64,000 nucleotides of DNA from Streptomyces sp. NBC_01231 (GCA_035999765.1 CP108521.1:9796001-9860000), one strand, 5' to 3'; counted from the first letter of the stretch, positions 23,976 to 36,093 are shown. The notes: generated by a model not told the origin, from the letters alone. Made by a program: numbers and translations.

Positions 23976-24383
23976 ATGCACGAGATGTCCGTCGCGCTGG
24001 CCGTCGTCGAGCAGGTGGCAGAGGCCGCCGCGCGGGCAGGTGACGTCACGGCGGTGCGCTCGGTACGGCTCCAGGTGGGCGAACTGGCCGGCGTCGTACC
24101 GGACGCGCTCGCCTTCTCCTTCGAACTGGCCTGCGCCGGAACCCTGCTGGAAGGCGCCGAACTGATCACCGAGGCGGTGCCGGGGCGGGCCCGCTGCACA
24201 CCGTGTGCGCTCGACTGGGCCGTCGGCATGCCACCCCGGCTGACCTGCCCCGAGTGCGGCAGGGCGTGTACCGACCTGCTCGCGGGCCGGGAACTGCAGA
24301 TCGTCGACGTGCACTGGGAGGACAGCCACAGGAACGGCCCACCGCACGTGCCCACCCGCGAACCGATCTCCGAGGAGTGCTGA
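23976..24383 (+). CDS. hypA: HypA hydrogenase nickel metallochaperone
   Basis: The 135-residue product begins MHEMSVA, where His2 is the conserved nickel ligand. It carries a zinc site made of CTPC and CPEC (about 75-100). HypA passes nickel to the large subunit together with HypB. The ATG follows GGAGG at a long 10-base spacing and is fixed by the invariant MHEM start. A C-terminal tail (HRNGPPHVPTREPISEEC) extends beyond the usual family end. A 145-base gap separates it from the microprotein, so a secondary promoter is possible. HypB follows after 3 bases. Confidence 0.93.
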   Translation: MHEMSVALAVVEQVAEAAARAGDVTAVRSVRLQVGELAGVVPDALAFSFELACAGTLLEGAELITEAVPGRARCTPCALDWAVGMPPRLTCPECGRACTDLLAGRELQIVDVHWEDSHRNGPPHVPTREPISEEC

Positions 24384-24386
24384 ACC

Positions 24387-25180
24387 ATGTGTCGTGTCGT
24401 CGACCTGCGGCAGGCCGTACTCGCGAAGAACGACGCGAGCGCCACCGAACTGCGCGCCCACCTCGCGGCCCGAGGCACCGCGGTCGTCAACCTCCTGTCG
24501 AGCCCGGGCAGCGGCAAGACCGCGCTGCTGGAGCGCGAACTGCTGCGGGCACGTGAGCGGTCCGTTCCCGTCGCGGCGCTGAGCGCCGATCTCGCCACCG
24601 AGAACGACGCGGCGCGCCTGGCGCGTTCGGGCGTCCCGGTCAAGCAGGTGCTCACCGACGGACTGTGTCATCTGGAGGCGGGGATGCTCGCCGGGCACCT
24701 GGACGGGTGGCTGCCCGACGACACCCGCCTGCTGTTCGTGGAGAACGTCGGCAACCTGGTCTGCCCGGCCTCCTACGACCTGGGGGAGACGCTGAGGGTC
24801 ACCCTCGCGTCCGTGACGGAGGGCGAGGACAAGCCGCTCAAGTACCCCACGGCCTTCGGCCTCGCCCACCTCGTCGTGGTCACCAAGACCGACATCGCTC
24901 AGGCCGTCGAGTTCGACGAGGCCGCGTTCCGCGCGAACGTGGAGCAGGTCAACCCGGGCGTCGAGGTGGTCCTGACCTCGGCACGCCGGGGGCAGGGTGT
25001 CGGCGCGCTGCTCGACAGGGCGCTGGCGGCCGTGGACGGCGCCCCCGTCCACGCGCCGGTCATGGCCCGGCTGCCCCACCACCACGGTCACACGCACGCG
25101 GACAACGGTCATACGCACGCGCCCGACGGCCACCCCCACGCGCACCCGGAGGCCACCGGCACCATGGCCCCCACCCCCTC

Positions 25181-25184
<4 letters not shown>
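24387..25184 (+). CDS. hypB: HypB GTPase with C-terminal His-rich tail
   Basis: The 265-residue product is a SIMIBI GTPase that drives nickel insertion. The P-loop is SSPGSGKT (38-45). The family metal-site region is [11 protein letters not shown], and the guanine motif is in VVTKTDI. The histidine cluster that usually precedes the GTPase domain is instead at the C-terminus, where residues 231-253 contain ten His in HTH/HPH repeats, a likely nickel store. The N-terminus starts MCRVVDL. The stop overlaps the hypF GTG (GTGA). Confidence 0.93.
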
Positions 25185-27571
<2,387 letters not shown>

Positions 27572-27603
27572 GCGACGCGCAACCCCACAGCGAGGAGAGG
27601 CTC

Positions 27604-27912
27604 ATGTGCCTGGCGGTACCCGGCAGAGTGCTGGACATCGAGGAACGGGACGGCACCCGGATGGCCACCGTCGACTTCGGCGGCGTGGTCAAGGAGGTGT
27701 GCCTGGAGTACCTGCCCGACCTCCAGGTCGGCGAGTACGCCATCGTCCATGTGGGGTTCGCCCTGCAACGGCTGGACGAGGAGTCGGCGCGACAGACGCT
27801 CGAACTCTTCGCCGAACTCGGTCTGCTGCAGGAGGAGTTCGGCGACCCCTGGGAAACGGCGGCGGCGGAGGCGGCGGGCTCGGAACCGGTGGAAGAGGTG
27901 CGCAACCAGTGA
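27604..27912 (+). CDS. hypC: HypC/HupF-type maturation chaperone
   Basis: The 102-residue product begins MCLAVPGRV, with the invariant Cys2 that carries the Fe(CN)2CO precursor with HypD. The OB-like core is about 1-75 and includes [10 protein letters not shown]. The acidic C-terminal extension (about 76-102) is somewhat longer than usual. A GAGGAG site precedes the ATG. The stop overlaps the hypD GTG (GTGA), so HypC and HypD are made together as a complex. Confidence 0.94.
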   Translation: MCLAVPGRVLDIEERDGTRMATVDFGGVVKEVCLEYLPDLQVGEYAIVHVGFALQRLDEESARQTLELFAELGLLQEEFGDPWETAAAEAAGSEPVEEVRNQ

Positions 27913-29036
27913 AGTACATCGACGAGTTCCAGGACCCGGAGCTGGCTCGACGGCTCCTCGACGACATCCACGCCACGGTGACCCGGCCGTGGGCGCTGAT
28001 GGAGGTGTGCGGAGGGCAGACGCACAGCATCATCCGGCACGGCATCGACCAACTCCTGCCGGACCAGGTCGAGTTGATCCACGGGCCGGGCTGCCCCGTG
28101 TGCGTGACACCGCTGGAGGTCATCGACAAGGCCCTGGAGATCGCCTCCCGACCTCAGGTGATCTTCTGCTCCTTCGGTGACATGCTGCGCGTGCCGGGCA
28201 CCGGACGGGACCTGTTCCAGGTCCGCGGGGAAGGCGGTGACGTGCGCGTCGTCTACTCGCCGCTCGACGCGCTGCGGATCGCGCAGCAGAACCCGGACCG
28301 CGAGGTGGTGTTCTTCGGCATCGGCTTCGAGACGACGGCACCCCCCAACGCCATGACGGTCCACCAGGCCCGGAAGCTGGGCATCGCGAACTTCAGCATG
28401 CTGGTGTCCCATGTCCGTGTACCACCGGCCATCGAGGCGATCATGTCGTCGCCGAACTGCCGGGTGCAGGGCTTCCTCGCGGCCGGGCACGTGTGCAGCG
28501 TGATGGGCGTGGGGGAGTACCCGGAACTGGCGGAACGCTTCCGCGTGCCGATCGTGGTGACGGGCTTCGAGCCACTGGACATCCTCGAAGGGGTGCGCCG
28601 GGCCGTCCGTCAGCTGGAACGCGGTGAGCACACCGTCGACAACGCCTACGCCCGCGCCGTCCGCCCGGAGGGCAACCCCGCCGCCCGGGCCATGCTGGAG
28701 GACGTCTTCGAGGTCACCGACCGCGCTTGGCGCGGCATCGGTGTGATCCCCGACAGCGGTTGGCGGCTGTCCTCGAAGTACCGCGACCACGATGCCGAGT
28801 ACCGCTTCTCGGTCGACGGCATCCGGACCGAGGAACCCGCCGAGTGCCGCAGCGGCGAGGTCCTCCAGGGGCTGCTCAAGCCGCACGAGTGCGAGGCCTT
28901 CGGCACCCTGTGCACCCCTCGCACCCCGCTGGGAGCCACCATGGTCTCCAGCGAGGGCGCCTGCGCCGCGTACTACCTCTACCGGCGGCTGGACATGCCC
29001 GCCACCAAGACCCGGGAGGCGACCCCCGTTGTCTGA
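27909..29036 (+). CDS. hypD: HypD Fe-S maturation protein
   Basis: The 375-residue product has the invariant HypD motifs [30 protein letters not shown] and AGHVCSVMG. Further C-terminal Cys ([25 protein letters not shown]) probably bind the [4Fe-4S] cluster. It assembles the Fe(CN)2CO unit with HypC, taking cyanide from HypE. The GTG at 27909 overlaps the hypC stop, and the 3' end overlaps the hypE start. Confidence 0.95.
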   Translation: MKYIDEFQDPELARRLLDDIHATVTRPWALMEVCGGQTHSIIRHGIDQLLPDQVELIHGPGCPVCVTPLEVIDKALEIASRPQVIFCSFGDMLRVPGTGRDLFQVRGEGGDVRVVYSPLDALRIAQQNPDREVVFFGIGFETTAPPNAMTVHQARKLGIANFSMLVSHVRVPPAIEAIMSSPNCRVQGFLAAGHVCSVMGVGEYPELAERFRVPIVVTGFEPLDILEGVRRAVRQLERGEHTVDNAYARAVRPEGNPAARAMLEDVFEVTDRAWRGIGVIPDSGWRLSSKYRDHDAEYRFSVDGIRTEEPAECRSGEVLQGLLKPHECEAFGTLCTPRTPLGATMVSSEGACAAYYLYRRLDMPATKTREATPVV

Positions 29037-30108
29037 CACCACCGATCTCCCCGCCGCCGCCCTGGACGTCGAGGCATGGACGTGTCCGGCGCCCCTGCGT
29101 GACCGGCCCCGCGTCGTCATGGGCCACGGCGGCGGTGGAGTCCTCTCCGCCGAACTGGTCCAGCAGATCTTCGCGCCCGCCTTCGGGGGTGAGGTGCTCG
29201 CCCAGATGGGTGATGCCGCCGTCCTCTCCCTGGGCGGTGCCCGGCTGGCGTTCTCCACCGACTCCTACGTGGTGCGGCCGCTGTTCTTCCCCGGCGGCAG
29301 CATCGGCGACCTGGCGGTCAACGGCACCGTCAACGACCTCGCCATGAGCGGTGCCCGCGCCGCCTACCTCTCCTGCGGATTCGTCCTGGAGGAGGGCGTC
29401 GAGCTGGACGTGGTCACGCGGGTGTCCGAGGCGCTGGGTGCGGCCGCGCGCACCGCCGGCGTGGAGGTCGCCACCGGGGACACCAAGGTGGTGGAGGCCG
29501 GGCACGGCGACGGGATCTACATCAACACCGCGGGCATCGGTCTCGTCCCGGCCGGCGTCGATCTGCGTCCGCAGCGGGTCGTCCCCGGCGATGTCGTGAT
29601 CGTCAGCGGCGCCATCGGTGTCCACGGGGTGGCGGTCATGAGCGTGCGCGAGGGCCTGGAGTTCGGGGTGGAGATCAAGAGCGACTGCGCGGCGCTCGGC
29701 GGTCTGGTCGACGCCATGCTCGCCGTCACACCGGATCTGCACGTACTGCGCGATCCCACCCGAGGCGGCCTGGCGGCCACGCTCAACGAGATCGCGCAGG
29801 CCTCCGGCACCGGGGTGGTCATCCGGGAACGCGATGTCCCGGTCCCGCCGGCCGTGGCCAATGCCTGCGCCATTCTCGGACTGGACCCCATGTACATCGC
29901 CAACGAGGGCAAGCTGGTGGCCTTCGTCCCGCGCGAGCACGCCGACGCCGTCCTCGAAGCCATGCGAGCCCATCCTCTGGGAGCGGACTCCGTGATCGTC
30001 GGTGAGACCGTCGAGACGCATCCCGGCATGGTCGTGGCCCGGACCGGCCTCGGGGGCACTCGGGTGGTCGACCTGCCGATCGGGGAGCAACTGCCGCGGA
30101 TCTGCTGA
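29029..30108 (+). CDS. hypE: HypE (dehydratase forming the cyanide ligand)
   Basis: The 359-residue product is a PurM-like ATPase. Motifs include [42 protein letters not shown] and [12 protein letters not shown]. It ends PRIC, the C-terminal Cys that HypF carbamoylates and HypE dehydrates to thiocyanate. No ATG or GTG fits; the TTG at 29029 is the best start. It lies about 9 bases after GGAGG and overlaps the hypD end. This is the last gene of the hydrogenase run. Confidence 0.93.
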   Translation: MSDTTDLPAAALDVEAWTCPAPLRDRPRVVMGHGGGGVLSAELVQQIFAPAFGGEVLAQMGDAAVLSLGGARLAFSTDSYVVRPLFFPGGSIGDLAVNGTVNDLAMSGARAAYLSCGFVLEEGVELDVVTRVSEALGAAARTAGVEVATGDTKVVEAGHGDGIYINTAGIGLVPAGVDLRPQRVVPGDVVIVSGAIGVHGVAVMSVREGLEFGVEIKSDCAALGGLVDAMLAVTPDLHVLRDPTRGGLAATLNEIAQASGTGVVIRERDVPVPPAVANACAILGLDPMYIANEGKLVAFVPREHADAVLEAMRAHPLGADSVIVGETVETHPGMVVARTGLGGTRVVDLPIGEQLPRIC

Positions 30109-30164
30109 CGACCGGTGTCACTCGTCGAGGGCCCGGCCGACCGGCCCCGAACAGCCGTCAGGGC

Positions 30165-30189
30165 CTGTCCGGCACGATCCGCCGGGCAG
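30165..30189. terminator. hairpin between convergent hypE and the disordered-protein gene
   Basis: CTGTCCGGC (30165-30173) pairs with GCCGGGCAG (30181-30189) around a 7-base loop, with one G-U pair. It lies 57 bases after the hypE stop and 13 bases before the end of the opposite gene, a fitting position for a two-way terminator. Confidence 0.45.
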
Positions 30190-30201
30190 ACCCCGACCCG
30201 G

Positions 30202-30576
30202 TCAGCGCCCGGACGGCGGGTCCTGCGGGTCCACGCCGGTCTTGGCGGAGGCGTCCTTGGTGCCGCTGGGGCGCTGGGAGCGGCCCTTGCGTCCGGTGTC
30301 CCGCCTCCCCTTCTCGTCCGCGTCGCCGTACTCCTCGCCGCGCGCACTGCGACTCTCGACCGTCTCGCCCGGAACGGACTTCGTCTCCTCCGAGGACTTC
30401 GTCCGGCCCCGACCCTTTTCGCCGGCCTCCTCCGCACGGAAGGAGCGGCGGGCGCTCGGGTTGTCCTGCTGCTGTGTCTCGTCCACATCGGGCGACCAGC
30501 CGTGCTGGCCGGCGCCCTGGTGGCGGCTGGGGCCCTTTCCGTGCGGTGGCTCGGACGACGGGGATTTCTTGGGCAT
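30202..30576 (-). CDS. charged, intrinsically disordered protein of unknown function
   Basis: The 124-residue product begins MPKKSPSSEPPHGKGPSRHQ. It is dominated by Lys, Arg, Glu, Ser, Gly and Gln with almost no hydrophobic residues, so it is predicted to be fully disordered. No domain is recognised. A start 15 residues earlier is open, but the ATG at 30576 gives a clean Met-Pro-Lys-Lys N-terminus. It is divergent from the acyltransferase gene, which starts 230 bases away. Composition like this recurs in streptomycete stress or nucleic-acid-associated proteins; no specific function can be claimed. Confidence 0.6.
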   Translation of the reverse strand: MPKKSPSSEPPHGKGPSRHQGAGQHGWSPDVDETQQQDNPSARRSFRAEEAGEKGRGRTKSSEETKSVPGETVESRSARGEEYGDADEKGRRDTGRKGRSQRPSGTKDASAKTGVDPQDPPSGR

Positions 30577-30806
30577 GGTCCGACCTGCCTGTTCCTGATC
30601 AGTGGGGGGGACGCCGGTCACGCGTCGCCAGGACGCATCAATTATCCCCTACTACGAAATGTCGAGCATGTTGTGACATGTTCCGGTCGGGTCATGGAAG
30701 TCGTCCCATGTCGTCGAAGCCCCCGGCGGCCGGAAAGCGTCGCTGAACCTGTGGGGAACCTGAGAGATTGTGTGCTCTCCGCGGCGCCCGGGCAGACGCG
30801 GCCCTT

Positions 30807-32054
30807 ATGAGTACCCCCCACCGGAACACGGTAGACAAGACCGCGGAGCGAAGCCTGGGCGGGCGAGTGGCGCCGCAGTTCGTCGCCTACCCGGCGCCAC
30901 GGCGCAGAAGCGGTGGGCACGGCTTTTCGTCGGCGCTGCGTGGTGGGCGGGTGGCGGGGCTCGACGGTCTGCGGACGGTCGCCGTGGTGCTGGTGATCGT
31001 CTATCACCTGGAGCCGGACGCGGTGCCCGGAGGCTCGGTGGCCGTCGACGTCTTCTTCACGATCAGCGGGTTCGTCATCACCCGGCTGCTGGTCGCCGAG
31101 TACGCCCGTTCCGGCCGCATCGACCTGTGGTCGTTCTACCGGCGGCGGTGGCTGCGGCTGATGCCGGCCATGCTGGTGATGTGCGCGGTCACCGCCCTGC
31201 TCTCGGTGGCGCTCCCGCTGCCGCTGTTCGACGGGGCGTGGGTGTCGGCGGCGCTGGCCGCGGCCTCGGTGGTCAATCTCGTACGGGCCGGGGAGAGTGG
31301 ACCGTACTCGGACCTCACGGCGCCGCTCAGCCACACCTGGTCGCTGGGAGTGGAGGAGCAGTTCTATCTGGCCTGGCCGCTTGTGCTGCTTGTGCTGCTG
31401 CGGCATGCGACGGCGCGGACCGTGCTGGGCTGGGTGGCGGCATTGTGCGTTCTGCCGGTGCTCTGGCGGATGGTGCTGTGGGACCCCACGGCGGCGCACC
31501 GCATCTACAACGGCCCCGACACGCGCGCCGACCAGCTCCTCGTCGGGGCACTGCTGGCCGTCGCCCTGGCCCGACTGCGTGCCGACGACCCCCGACTGGC
31601 GCTGCTGCGCTGCTGGGCGGGACGGCTGTGCGGGCCTGCTCTCGCGCTGCTGGGGCTGATCGCCTGGCAGGTCCCGATCACCGAGGCGAGCGGGTGGAAC
31701 CCCGTGTGGTTCACGGTCGGATTGCTGGCCGCCGCCGTTCTGTCGGCCGTGGTGGTGGCCGCGTTGGAACTGTGCCCGCGGTCGTGGCCCTCCCGGCTGC
31801 TGTCGGTGTCCGCGGCGGCGTGGGTCGGGCGCAACCTCAGCTACGGGATGTACCTGTGGCACTACCCCGTCATCCGACTGCTCTCCGACCTCGGTGTGGA
31901 GCGTGACCGGCTGCTTCCCGCCGGGTTCGCGGCGACGGTCGCGGCGGCTCTCGCCTCGTATGCCCTCGTCGAACGGCCCTTGTTGCGACGTGACCGGGTC
32001 CGCGTACCCCGGCAGGAGCCCGTTGCCACCGTGGCGCTTCCACCTGCCCTGTGA
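30807..32054 (+). CDS. membrane acyltransferase (Acyltransferase_3/OafA type)
   Basis: The product is about 415 residues with roughly ten hydrophobic segments. The family motifs LDGLRTVAVVLVIVYHL (His near residue 67), FFTISGFVITRLL, YRRRWLRLMPAM and LGVEEQFYLAWPLVLL are present. Members transfer acyl groups to sugars, lipids or peptidoglycan-linked polymers at the membrane. The ATG at 30807 gives an N-terminal cytoplasmic stretch of about 45 residues; a TTG at 30768 would add 13. No matching biosynthetic genes are adjacent, so the acceptor is unknown. An imperfect inverted repeat spans its stop codon. Confidence 0.85.
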   Translation: MSTPHRNTVDKTAERSLGGRVAPQFVAYPAPRRRSGGHGFSSALRGGRVAGLDGLRTVAVVLVIVYHLEPDAVPGGSVAVDVFFTISGFVITRLLVAEYARSGRIDLWSFYRRRWLRLMPAMLVMCAVTALLSVALPLPLFDGAWVSAALAAASVVNLVRAGESGPYSDLTAPLSHTWSLGVEEQFYLAWPLVLLVLLRHATARTVLGWVAALCVLPVLWRMVLWDPTAAHRIYNGPDTRADQLLVGALLAVALARLRADDPRLALLRCWAGRLCGPALALLGLIAWQVPITEASGWNPVWFTVGLLAAAVLSAVVVAALELCPRSWPSRLLSVSAAAWVGRNLSYGMYLWHYPVIRLLSDLGVERDRLLPAGFAATVAAALASYALVERPLLRRDRVRVPRQEPVATVALPPAL

Positions 32055-32092
32055 CCATCGAACTTCCGTCTCATCGGAGTCGGGCACAGGGC
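32046..32092 (+). terminator. possible terminator spanning the acyltransferase stop
   Basis: GCCCTGTG (32046-32053) and CACAGGGC (32085-32092) are perfect inverted arms enclosing a 31-base interval that itself holds a TCCG/CGGA stem. The structure overlaps the stop codon and precedes the kinase-like gene by 72 bases. Confidence 0.4.
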
Positions 32093-32164
32093 GGCCTGAC
32101 AATGGCATCCGGCGAAGATCTTTTCGCACGTGACACCTGAGGAAAAGGCGGCTGTACTTCCCCC

Positions 32165-33100
32165 GTGGTCGACTACAGGCAAAAGCACACCGCGGACTGG
32201 CTCCGGTACTTCGCACGGCGCGGGTACGACGCGGCCCGGCCCCTGGCAGCCGGGGTGGAGGGCGCCGTCTACTGGCTCGGCGAGGGCACGATCGCCAAAG
32301 TATGGAGCGGCAGGCCACCGGCCGAGCTCGACCTGACCCGGCAGGTGTACGAGGACATGGCTCGTCACCCCTTGCCCTTCGCCACGCCGGACATCGTCAA
32401 GGTCGAGGAGCACGAGGGCGTCCTTGTCACCTACGAGCGCGAGCTGCCGGGCTCCCCGTGCGGTCAGGACTCATCGGTCCGGCCCCACGGACGCGACGTG
32501 CCACCCGCGGAGACCGGCGCTCTCCTCACGGTCCTGAGCGGCCTGGCCACCGTCCCGGGCACCGAGGCCATGCGACAGCTCACGGTCCAAGGCGACGATC
32601 GCCCCCTCTGGGCGGGCCACACGCGCTTCCCCGACGCACTCGCCGGCCTCGTCGAACGCGCCGTACGCCGCCACGGCAGCCTGCTCGACGCCCACGTCAC
32701 GAACCTCTCCGCAACAGTCCGACGAACCGTTCGATCGCTCAGGGCGCTGCCCGACACCGCCGTCACCGTCATCCACGGCGATCTCGTGCCGCCCAACCTG
32801 CATGTCGACGACATCGGCCGGCCCGTCGCCCTCCTCGACTTCGGTTTCTTCACCACCGCCGGCGACCCCGCCTTCGAGGCCGCCGTCACCGCAGCCATCT
32901 GGGACATGTACGGGCCTCACGCCGAGGAACACACCGCCGCCCTCACCCGTCTCTTCGCCACCGAGCTGCACTACTCCCCGCACACCCTGGCGCTCTACCA
33001 GGCGGTCTACGCCCTCACGACATACGACTTGTTCAGCCCGGACGGCAGCGACGGCCACTTCCGCTGGTGCGTCGCCCTCTTGAACCGCGGCCCCTCCTGA
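32165..33100 (+). CDS. aminoglycoside phosphotransferase (APH)-fold kinase-like protein
   Basis: The 311-residue product has a kinase-like N-lobe (YWLGEGTIAKVWSG, Lys near 45). The APH catalytic loop is VIHGDLVPPNLHVDD, followed by the metal-binding ALLDFGFF. Such enzymes phosphorylate small molecules, not only aminoglycosides. Near-isolated context gives no substrate. The GTG at 32165 lacks a close Shine-Dalgarno sequence; GAGGAAAAGG lies 18 bases upstream, so the start is less sure than the gene. Resistance cannot be inferred. Confidence 0.75.
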   Translation: MVDYRQKHTADWLRYFARRGYDAARPLAAGVEGAVYWLGEGTIAKVWSGRPPAELDLTRQVYEDMARHPLPFATPDIVKVEEHEGVLVTYERELPGSPCGQDSSVRPHGRDVPPAETGALLTVLSGLATVPGTEAMRQLTVQGDDRPLWAGHTRFPDALAGLVERAVRRHGSLLDAHVTNLSATVRRTVRSLRALPDTAVTVIHGDLVPPNLHVDDIGRPVALLDFGFFTTAGDPAFEAAVTAAIWDMYGPHAEEHTAALTRLFATELHYSPHTLALYQAVYALTTYDLFSPDGSDGHFRWCVALLNRGPS

Positions 33101-33156
33101 CGCGGCGAAGGCCGGTCCCGGGCGCCGGAAGAGGTCCGACGAGCCTTCACGCACTC

Positions 33157-33188
33157 TTGACAGGCTGACCCTGCAGCGGGAGTTTTAT
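33157..33188 (+). promoter_or_regulatory. putative promoter of the arabinofuranosidase gene
   Basis: A consensus TTGACA lies at 33157-33162. The AT-rich AGTTTTAT at 33181-33188 lies at -10 distance (18-20 bases) and overlaps the first TATCGATA operator. Overlap of operator and -10 fits repression by the neighbouring LacI protein. Confidence 0.5.
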
Positions 33189-33208
33189 CGATACAAACTT
33201 TATCGATA
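33186..33208. promoter_or_regulatory. twin TATCGATA operator sites
   Basis: The 8-bp palindrome TATCGATA occurs at 33186-33193 and 33201-33208, centres 15 bases apart, each followed by CAA. It is strikingly AT-rich for this genome. LacI-family repressors bind short palindromes with a central CG, and a LacI gene lies directly downstream of the controlled gene. Confidence 0.65.
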
Positions 33209-33246
33209 CAAGCCCAGCACGCCTACGCCCCACCTGGAGAGAAACC

Positions 33247-34764
33247 GTGGCCAACGCCACCGCGATCATCAACCTCGACATCGAGGGCCCCAAGATCAGC
33301 CGTCACCTCTACGGCCACTTCGCCGAACACCTCGGTCGATGCGTCTACGGCGGTTTCTGGGTCGGTGAGGACTCGCCGATCCCCAACGAGGGCGGCATCC
33401 GTCTCGACGTCGTCGAGGCCCTGCGTGCCCTGAACATTCCCAACCTGCGCTGGCCGGGCGGCTGTTTCGCCGACGAGTACCACTGGAAGGACGGCATCGG
33501 TCCCCGGGAGCAGCGGCCCCGCATGGTCAACACCCACTGGGGCAACGTCGAGGAGAACAACCACTTCGGCACGCACGAGTTCATGGCTCTGTGCGAACTG
33601 CTCGGCGCCGAGCCCTACATCAGCGGAAACGTGGGCAGCGGCACCGTGCAGGAGATGAGCGAGTGGGTCGAGTACCTCACCCGCGACGGCGACAGCCCCA
33701 TGGTCCGGCTGCGCAAGGCGAACGGCCGCGAGGAGCCCTGGCGGGTGAAGTTCTGGGGCATCGGCAACGAGACCTGGGGCTGTGGCGGCAACATGCGCGC
33801 CGAGTACTCCGCGGACCTGGCCCGGCAGTACGCCACGTACTGCCGTGACCACGGAGACAACAAGCTCTACCGCATCGCCTCGGGTGCCTCGGACGACGAC
33901 TACAAGTGGACCGAGACGCTGATGCAGCAGATCAACTGCTTCGGCTGCGAGGCCACTCCGCGCACCTTCTTCCAGGGCCTCTCCGTCCACTACTACACAC
34001 TGGCCGGGCCCTGGGAGGCGAAGGGCAGCGCCGTCGACTTCGACACCGACGACCACTACCGCACCATGCTCTCCGCCCAGAAGATCGACCGCATTCTCAC
34101 CGGTCACTCCACGGTCATGGACATCTACGACCGCGGGCGGAAGGTCGGGCTGGTCCTGGACGAGTGGGGCACCTGGTGGGACGTCGAGCCGGGTACCAAC
34201 CCCGGCTTCCTGTACCAGCAGAACACCCTGCGCGACGCGCTCGTGGCCAGCACCCACTTCGACATCTTCCACAAGCACGCCGCACGTCTGCACATGGCGA
34301 ACATCGCCCAGACCGTCAACGTGCTCCAGGCGATGCTCCTCACCGACGGCGACGCGCTGGTCCTGACCCCGACGTACCACGTGTTCGAGATGAACAAGGG
34401 TCACCAGGACGCCACTTCGCTCGCCGTGCATCTGCGCACCGAGGACGCCCGCCGCACGGTGGGGGACACGGAGCTGGAGACCCTGTCCGCCTCAGCCAGT
34501 GTCAAGGACGGAACGGTGCTGATCTCGCTGTCCAACCTCGACGCCGACGAGCCCGCCGAGGTGACGCTCGACCTGCGCGGCGCCTCCCTCGGAGAGTCGA
34601 CCGCCCGCCTCCTGACCGCCGACCGGCTCCAGGCTCACAACACCGCGGACACACCGCAAGAGGTCCGCCCCCGCCCCTTCGACGGCCTGAAGGTGACTGA
34701 CCGAGGGCTGGCCCTGACACTGCCGCCCCATTCGTTCCTCACCGTCCAGGCTCCTCTGACCTGA
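33247..34764 (+). CDS. alpha-L-arabinofuranosidase, GH51
   Basis: The 505-residue product is a typical intracellular GH51 enzyme without a signal peptide. The TIM barrel holds [20 protein letters not shown], the acid/base Glu in [13 protein letters not shown] (near 176) and the nucleophile Glu in [16 protein letters not shown] (near 303). A C-terminal beta-sandwich runs from about 385. It removes terminal arabinose from arabino-oligosaccharides taken up by the cell. GGAGAG sits 5 bases before the GTG start. Expression is likely repressed by the LacI regulator at 34859. A CTGAC repeat covers the stop codon. Confidence 0.93.
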   Translation: MANATAIINLDIEGPKISRHLYGHFAEHLGRCVYGGFWVGEDSPIPNEGGIRLDVVEALRALNIPNLRWPGGCFADEYHWKDGIGPREQRPRMVNTHWGNVEENNHFGTHEFMALCELLGAEPYISGNVGSGTVQEMSEWVEYLTRDGDSPMVRLRKANGREEPWRVKFWGIGNETWGCGGNMRAEYSADLARQYATYCRDHGDNKLYRIASGASDDDYKWTETLMQQINCFGCEATPRTFFQGLSVHYYTLAGPWEAKGSAVDFDTDDHYRTMLSAQKIDRILTGHSTVMDIYDRGRKVGLVLDEWGTWWDVEPGTNPGFLYQQNTLRDALVASTHFDIFHKHAARLHMANIAQTVNVLQAMLLTDGDALVLTPTYHVFEMNKGHQDATSLAVHLRTEDARRTVGDTELETLSASASVKDGTVLISLSNLDADEPAEVTLDLRGASLGESTARLLTADRLQAHNTADTPQEVRPRPFDGLKVTDRGLALTLPPHSFLTVQAPLT

Positions 34765-34785
34765 CCTGACCTGACCTGACCTGAC
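34756..34785 (+). repeat. six tandem CTGAC pentanucleotides across the arabinofuranosidase stop
   Basis: Six perfect CTGAC units run from 34756 to 34785, and the GH51 stop codon (34762-34764) lies inside them. Five-base slippage here would leave the stop but alter the spacing to the LacI gene; each unit also carries a TGA. Confidence 0.9.
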
Positions 34786-34858
34786 CGCGCGCGACCATCG
34801 GACGGGCTGCGGTGTAATGGGGCCGGGTGGGCGCGCGGACCACCGACCAGGGGTGAAC

Positions 34859-35887
34859 GTGGCGACGATTCAGGACGTGGCGAAGGCTGCCGGTGTCTCG
34901 GCGATGACCGTCTCGAACGTCATCAACGACCACCCCAACGTGCGCAGGGCCACGCGGGAGAAGGTCCTCGCCGCGATGGCCCGGCTCGACTACCGCGTCA
35001 ACGTGGCGGCCCGCAACCTGCGCAAGGGGCGGACCGGCACCATCGGTCTCGCCGTCCCCGAAGTGAACAGTCCCTACTACGGCCGACTGGCCGCGGCCAT
35101 CATCACCGCGGCCGATCGGTACGGCCTCAGGGTGAGCATCGAGCAGACCGGCGCCTCGCGCGAGAACGAACTGGACGTGCTGTCCATGTCCCGCAACCGG
35201 CTCTACGACGGGCTCATCCTGAGCACGGTGGGGATGGGGTCGGCCGATGTCGAACTGCTCAAGGTGGACTACCCGGTGGTCATCCTCGGCGAGCGGATCT
35301 TCGGCGGTCCCGTGGACCATGTCGCCATGCCGAACGCCGAGGCGTCACACGCGGCGACCCGCCATCTGATCGACCGCGGCTGCCGGCGCATCGCGATGGT
35401 GTGCGGGCAGGTGAGGGACGAAGTCGATGTGTCCAGCCTCCGTTTCACGGGCTACCAGCAGGCGCTGCTCGACGCGGACCTGCCCGTGGACCCCGGCCTT
35501 GTGCAGAGCGTCGAGGTACTGACCATGCGCGCGGGTGCGCTACGGGCCCGGGAGATGGTGGAGAGCGGACTCGATTTCGACGGCGTGTTCTGTGTGACCG
35601 ACAGCGTGGCCATGGGCGTGCTGCGCGGCCTGGCCGACACCGGGGTGGCGGTGCCGGAGCGGGTCAAGGTGATCGGGTTTGACGACATCGAGGAGAGCGC
35701 GTTCCTCGTCCCCTCGCTGTCCACCATCGATCCGGACCACGACGCGATGGCTCAGCGCGCGGTCGACCTCCTGACCGGCCGGATCGAGCAGAACGGGCGA
35801 GGGGCGGACCGGGAGGAGTGCGTCAGCTCCTTCTCCGTGGTCGTTCGGGAGTCGACGGGCGGTGAGTCCGCCGCGACGGGCGGTTGA
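34859..35887 (+). CDS. LacI family transcriptional regulator
   Basis: The 342-residue product has the LacI HTH (TIQDVAKAAGVSAMTVSNVI, residues 3-22), a hinge helix (VAARNLRKG) and a periplasmic-binding-fold sensor domain (IGLAVPEVNSPYYG to the C-terminus). GTG 34859 gives the standard MATIQDVAK start; GTG 34853 is possible. It follows the arabinofuranosidase gene and probably binds the twin TATCGATA sites upstream of it, released by arabinose or an arabino-oligosaccharide. Ligand identity is inference. A very strong terminator follows. Confidence 0.9.
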   Translation: MATIQDVAKAAGVSAMTVSNVINDHPNVRRATREKVLAAMARLDYRVNVAARNLRKGRTGTIGLAVPEVNSPYYGRLAAAIITAADRYGLRVSIEQTGASRENELDVLSMSRNRLYDGLILSTVGMGSADVELLKVDYPVVILGERIFGGPVDHVAMPNAEASHAATRHLIDRGCRRIAMVCGQVRDEVDVSSLRFTGYQQALLDADLPVDPGLVQSVEVLTMRAGALRAREMVESGLDFDGVFCVTDSVAMGVLRGLADTGVAVPERVKVIGFDDIEESAFLVPSLSTIDPDHDAMAQRAVDLLTGRIEQNGRGADREECVSSFSVVVRESTGGESAATGG

Positions 35888-35926
35888 GTCCACCGCACGG
35901 CCACGGTCTGGTGCCCGCCGACCGTC

Positions 35927-35962
35927 CAGGGAGCCCCCGGGCCATCACCCGGGGGCTCCCTG
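35927..35962. terminator. strong hairpin terminator after the lacI gene
   Basis: A perfect 15-bp inverted repeat (CAGGGAGCCCCCGGG at 35927-35941, complement at 35948-35962) with a 6-base loop CCATCA lies 39 bases after the LacI stop. It isolates the arabinose unit from the catabolic genes downstream. Confidence 0.85.
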
Positions 35963-36040
35963 CTGCGCTCGAAAAGGCACAAGCCACCCCACCCGTGACG
36001 CGCTCCAGTCACGAACTACTGCCGCGACCCCCTCTATCCG

Positions 36041-36065
36041 CTAACATAGAATAATTAGCTAGATG
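36041..36065. promoter_or_regulatory. AT-rich control element with TTAGCTA (site A)
   Basis: This stretch contains CTAACATAG and AATTAGCTAG with TTAGCTA at 36055-36061. It lies 28-50 bases before the ACAD start at 36094. Related palindromic cores occur before four other catabolic transcripts in the window (42372, 44262, 62281, 63503), so it is a candidate operator or promoter. Confidence 0.5.
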
Positions 36066-36093
36066 AATACCCTAGTGGTGTCGAGGAGTGGCC

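Noticed and set aside
25085..25150. Repeats of histidine-coding triplets considered as a CRISPR-like or satellite repeat
   Set aside because: They are in frame within hypB and encode its His-rich tail; there are no spacers or separate repeat units.
32165..33100. Calling the APH-fold gene an antibiotic-resistance gene
   Set aside because: The fold covers many small-molecule kinases, and nothing in the sequence or neighbours points to an antibiotic substrate.
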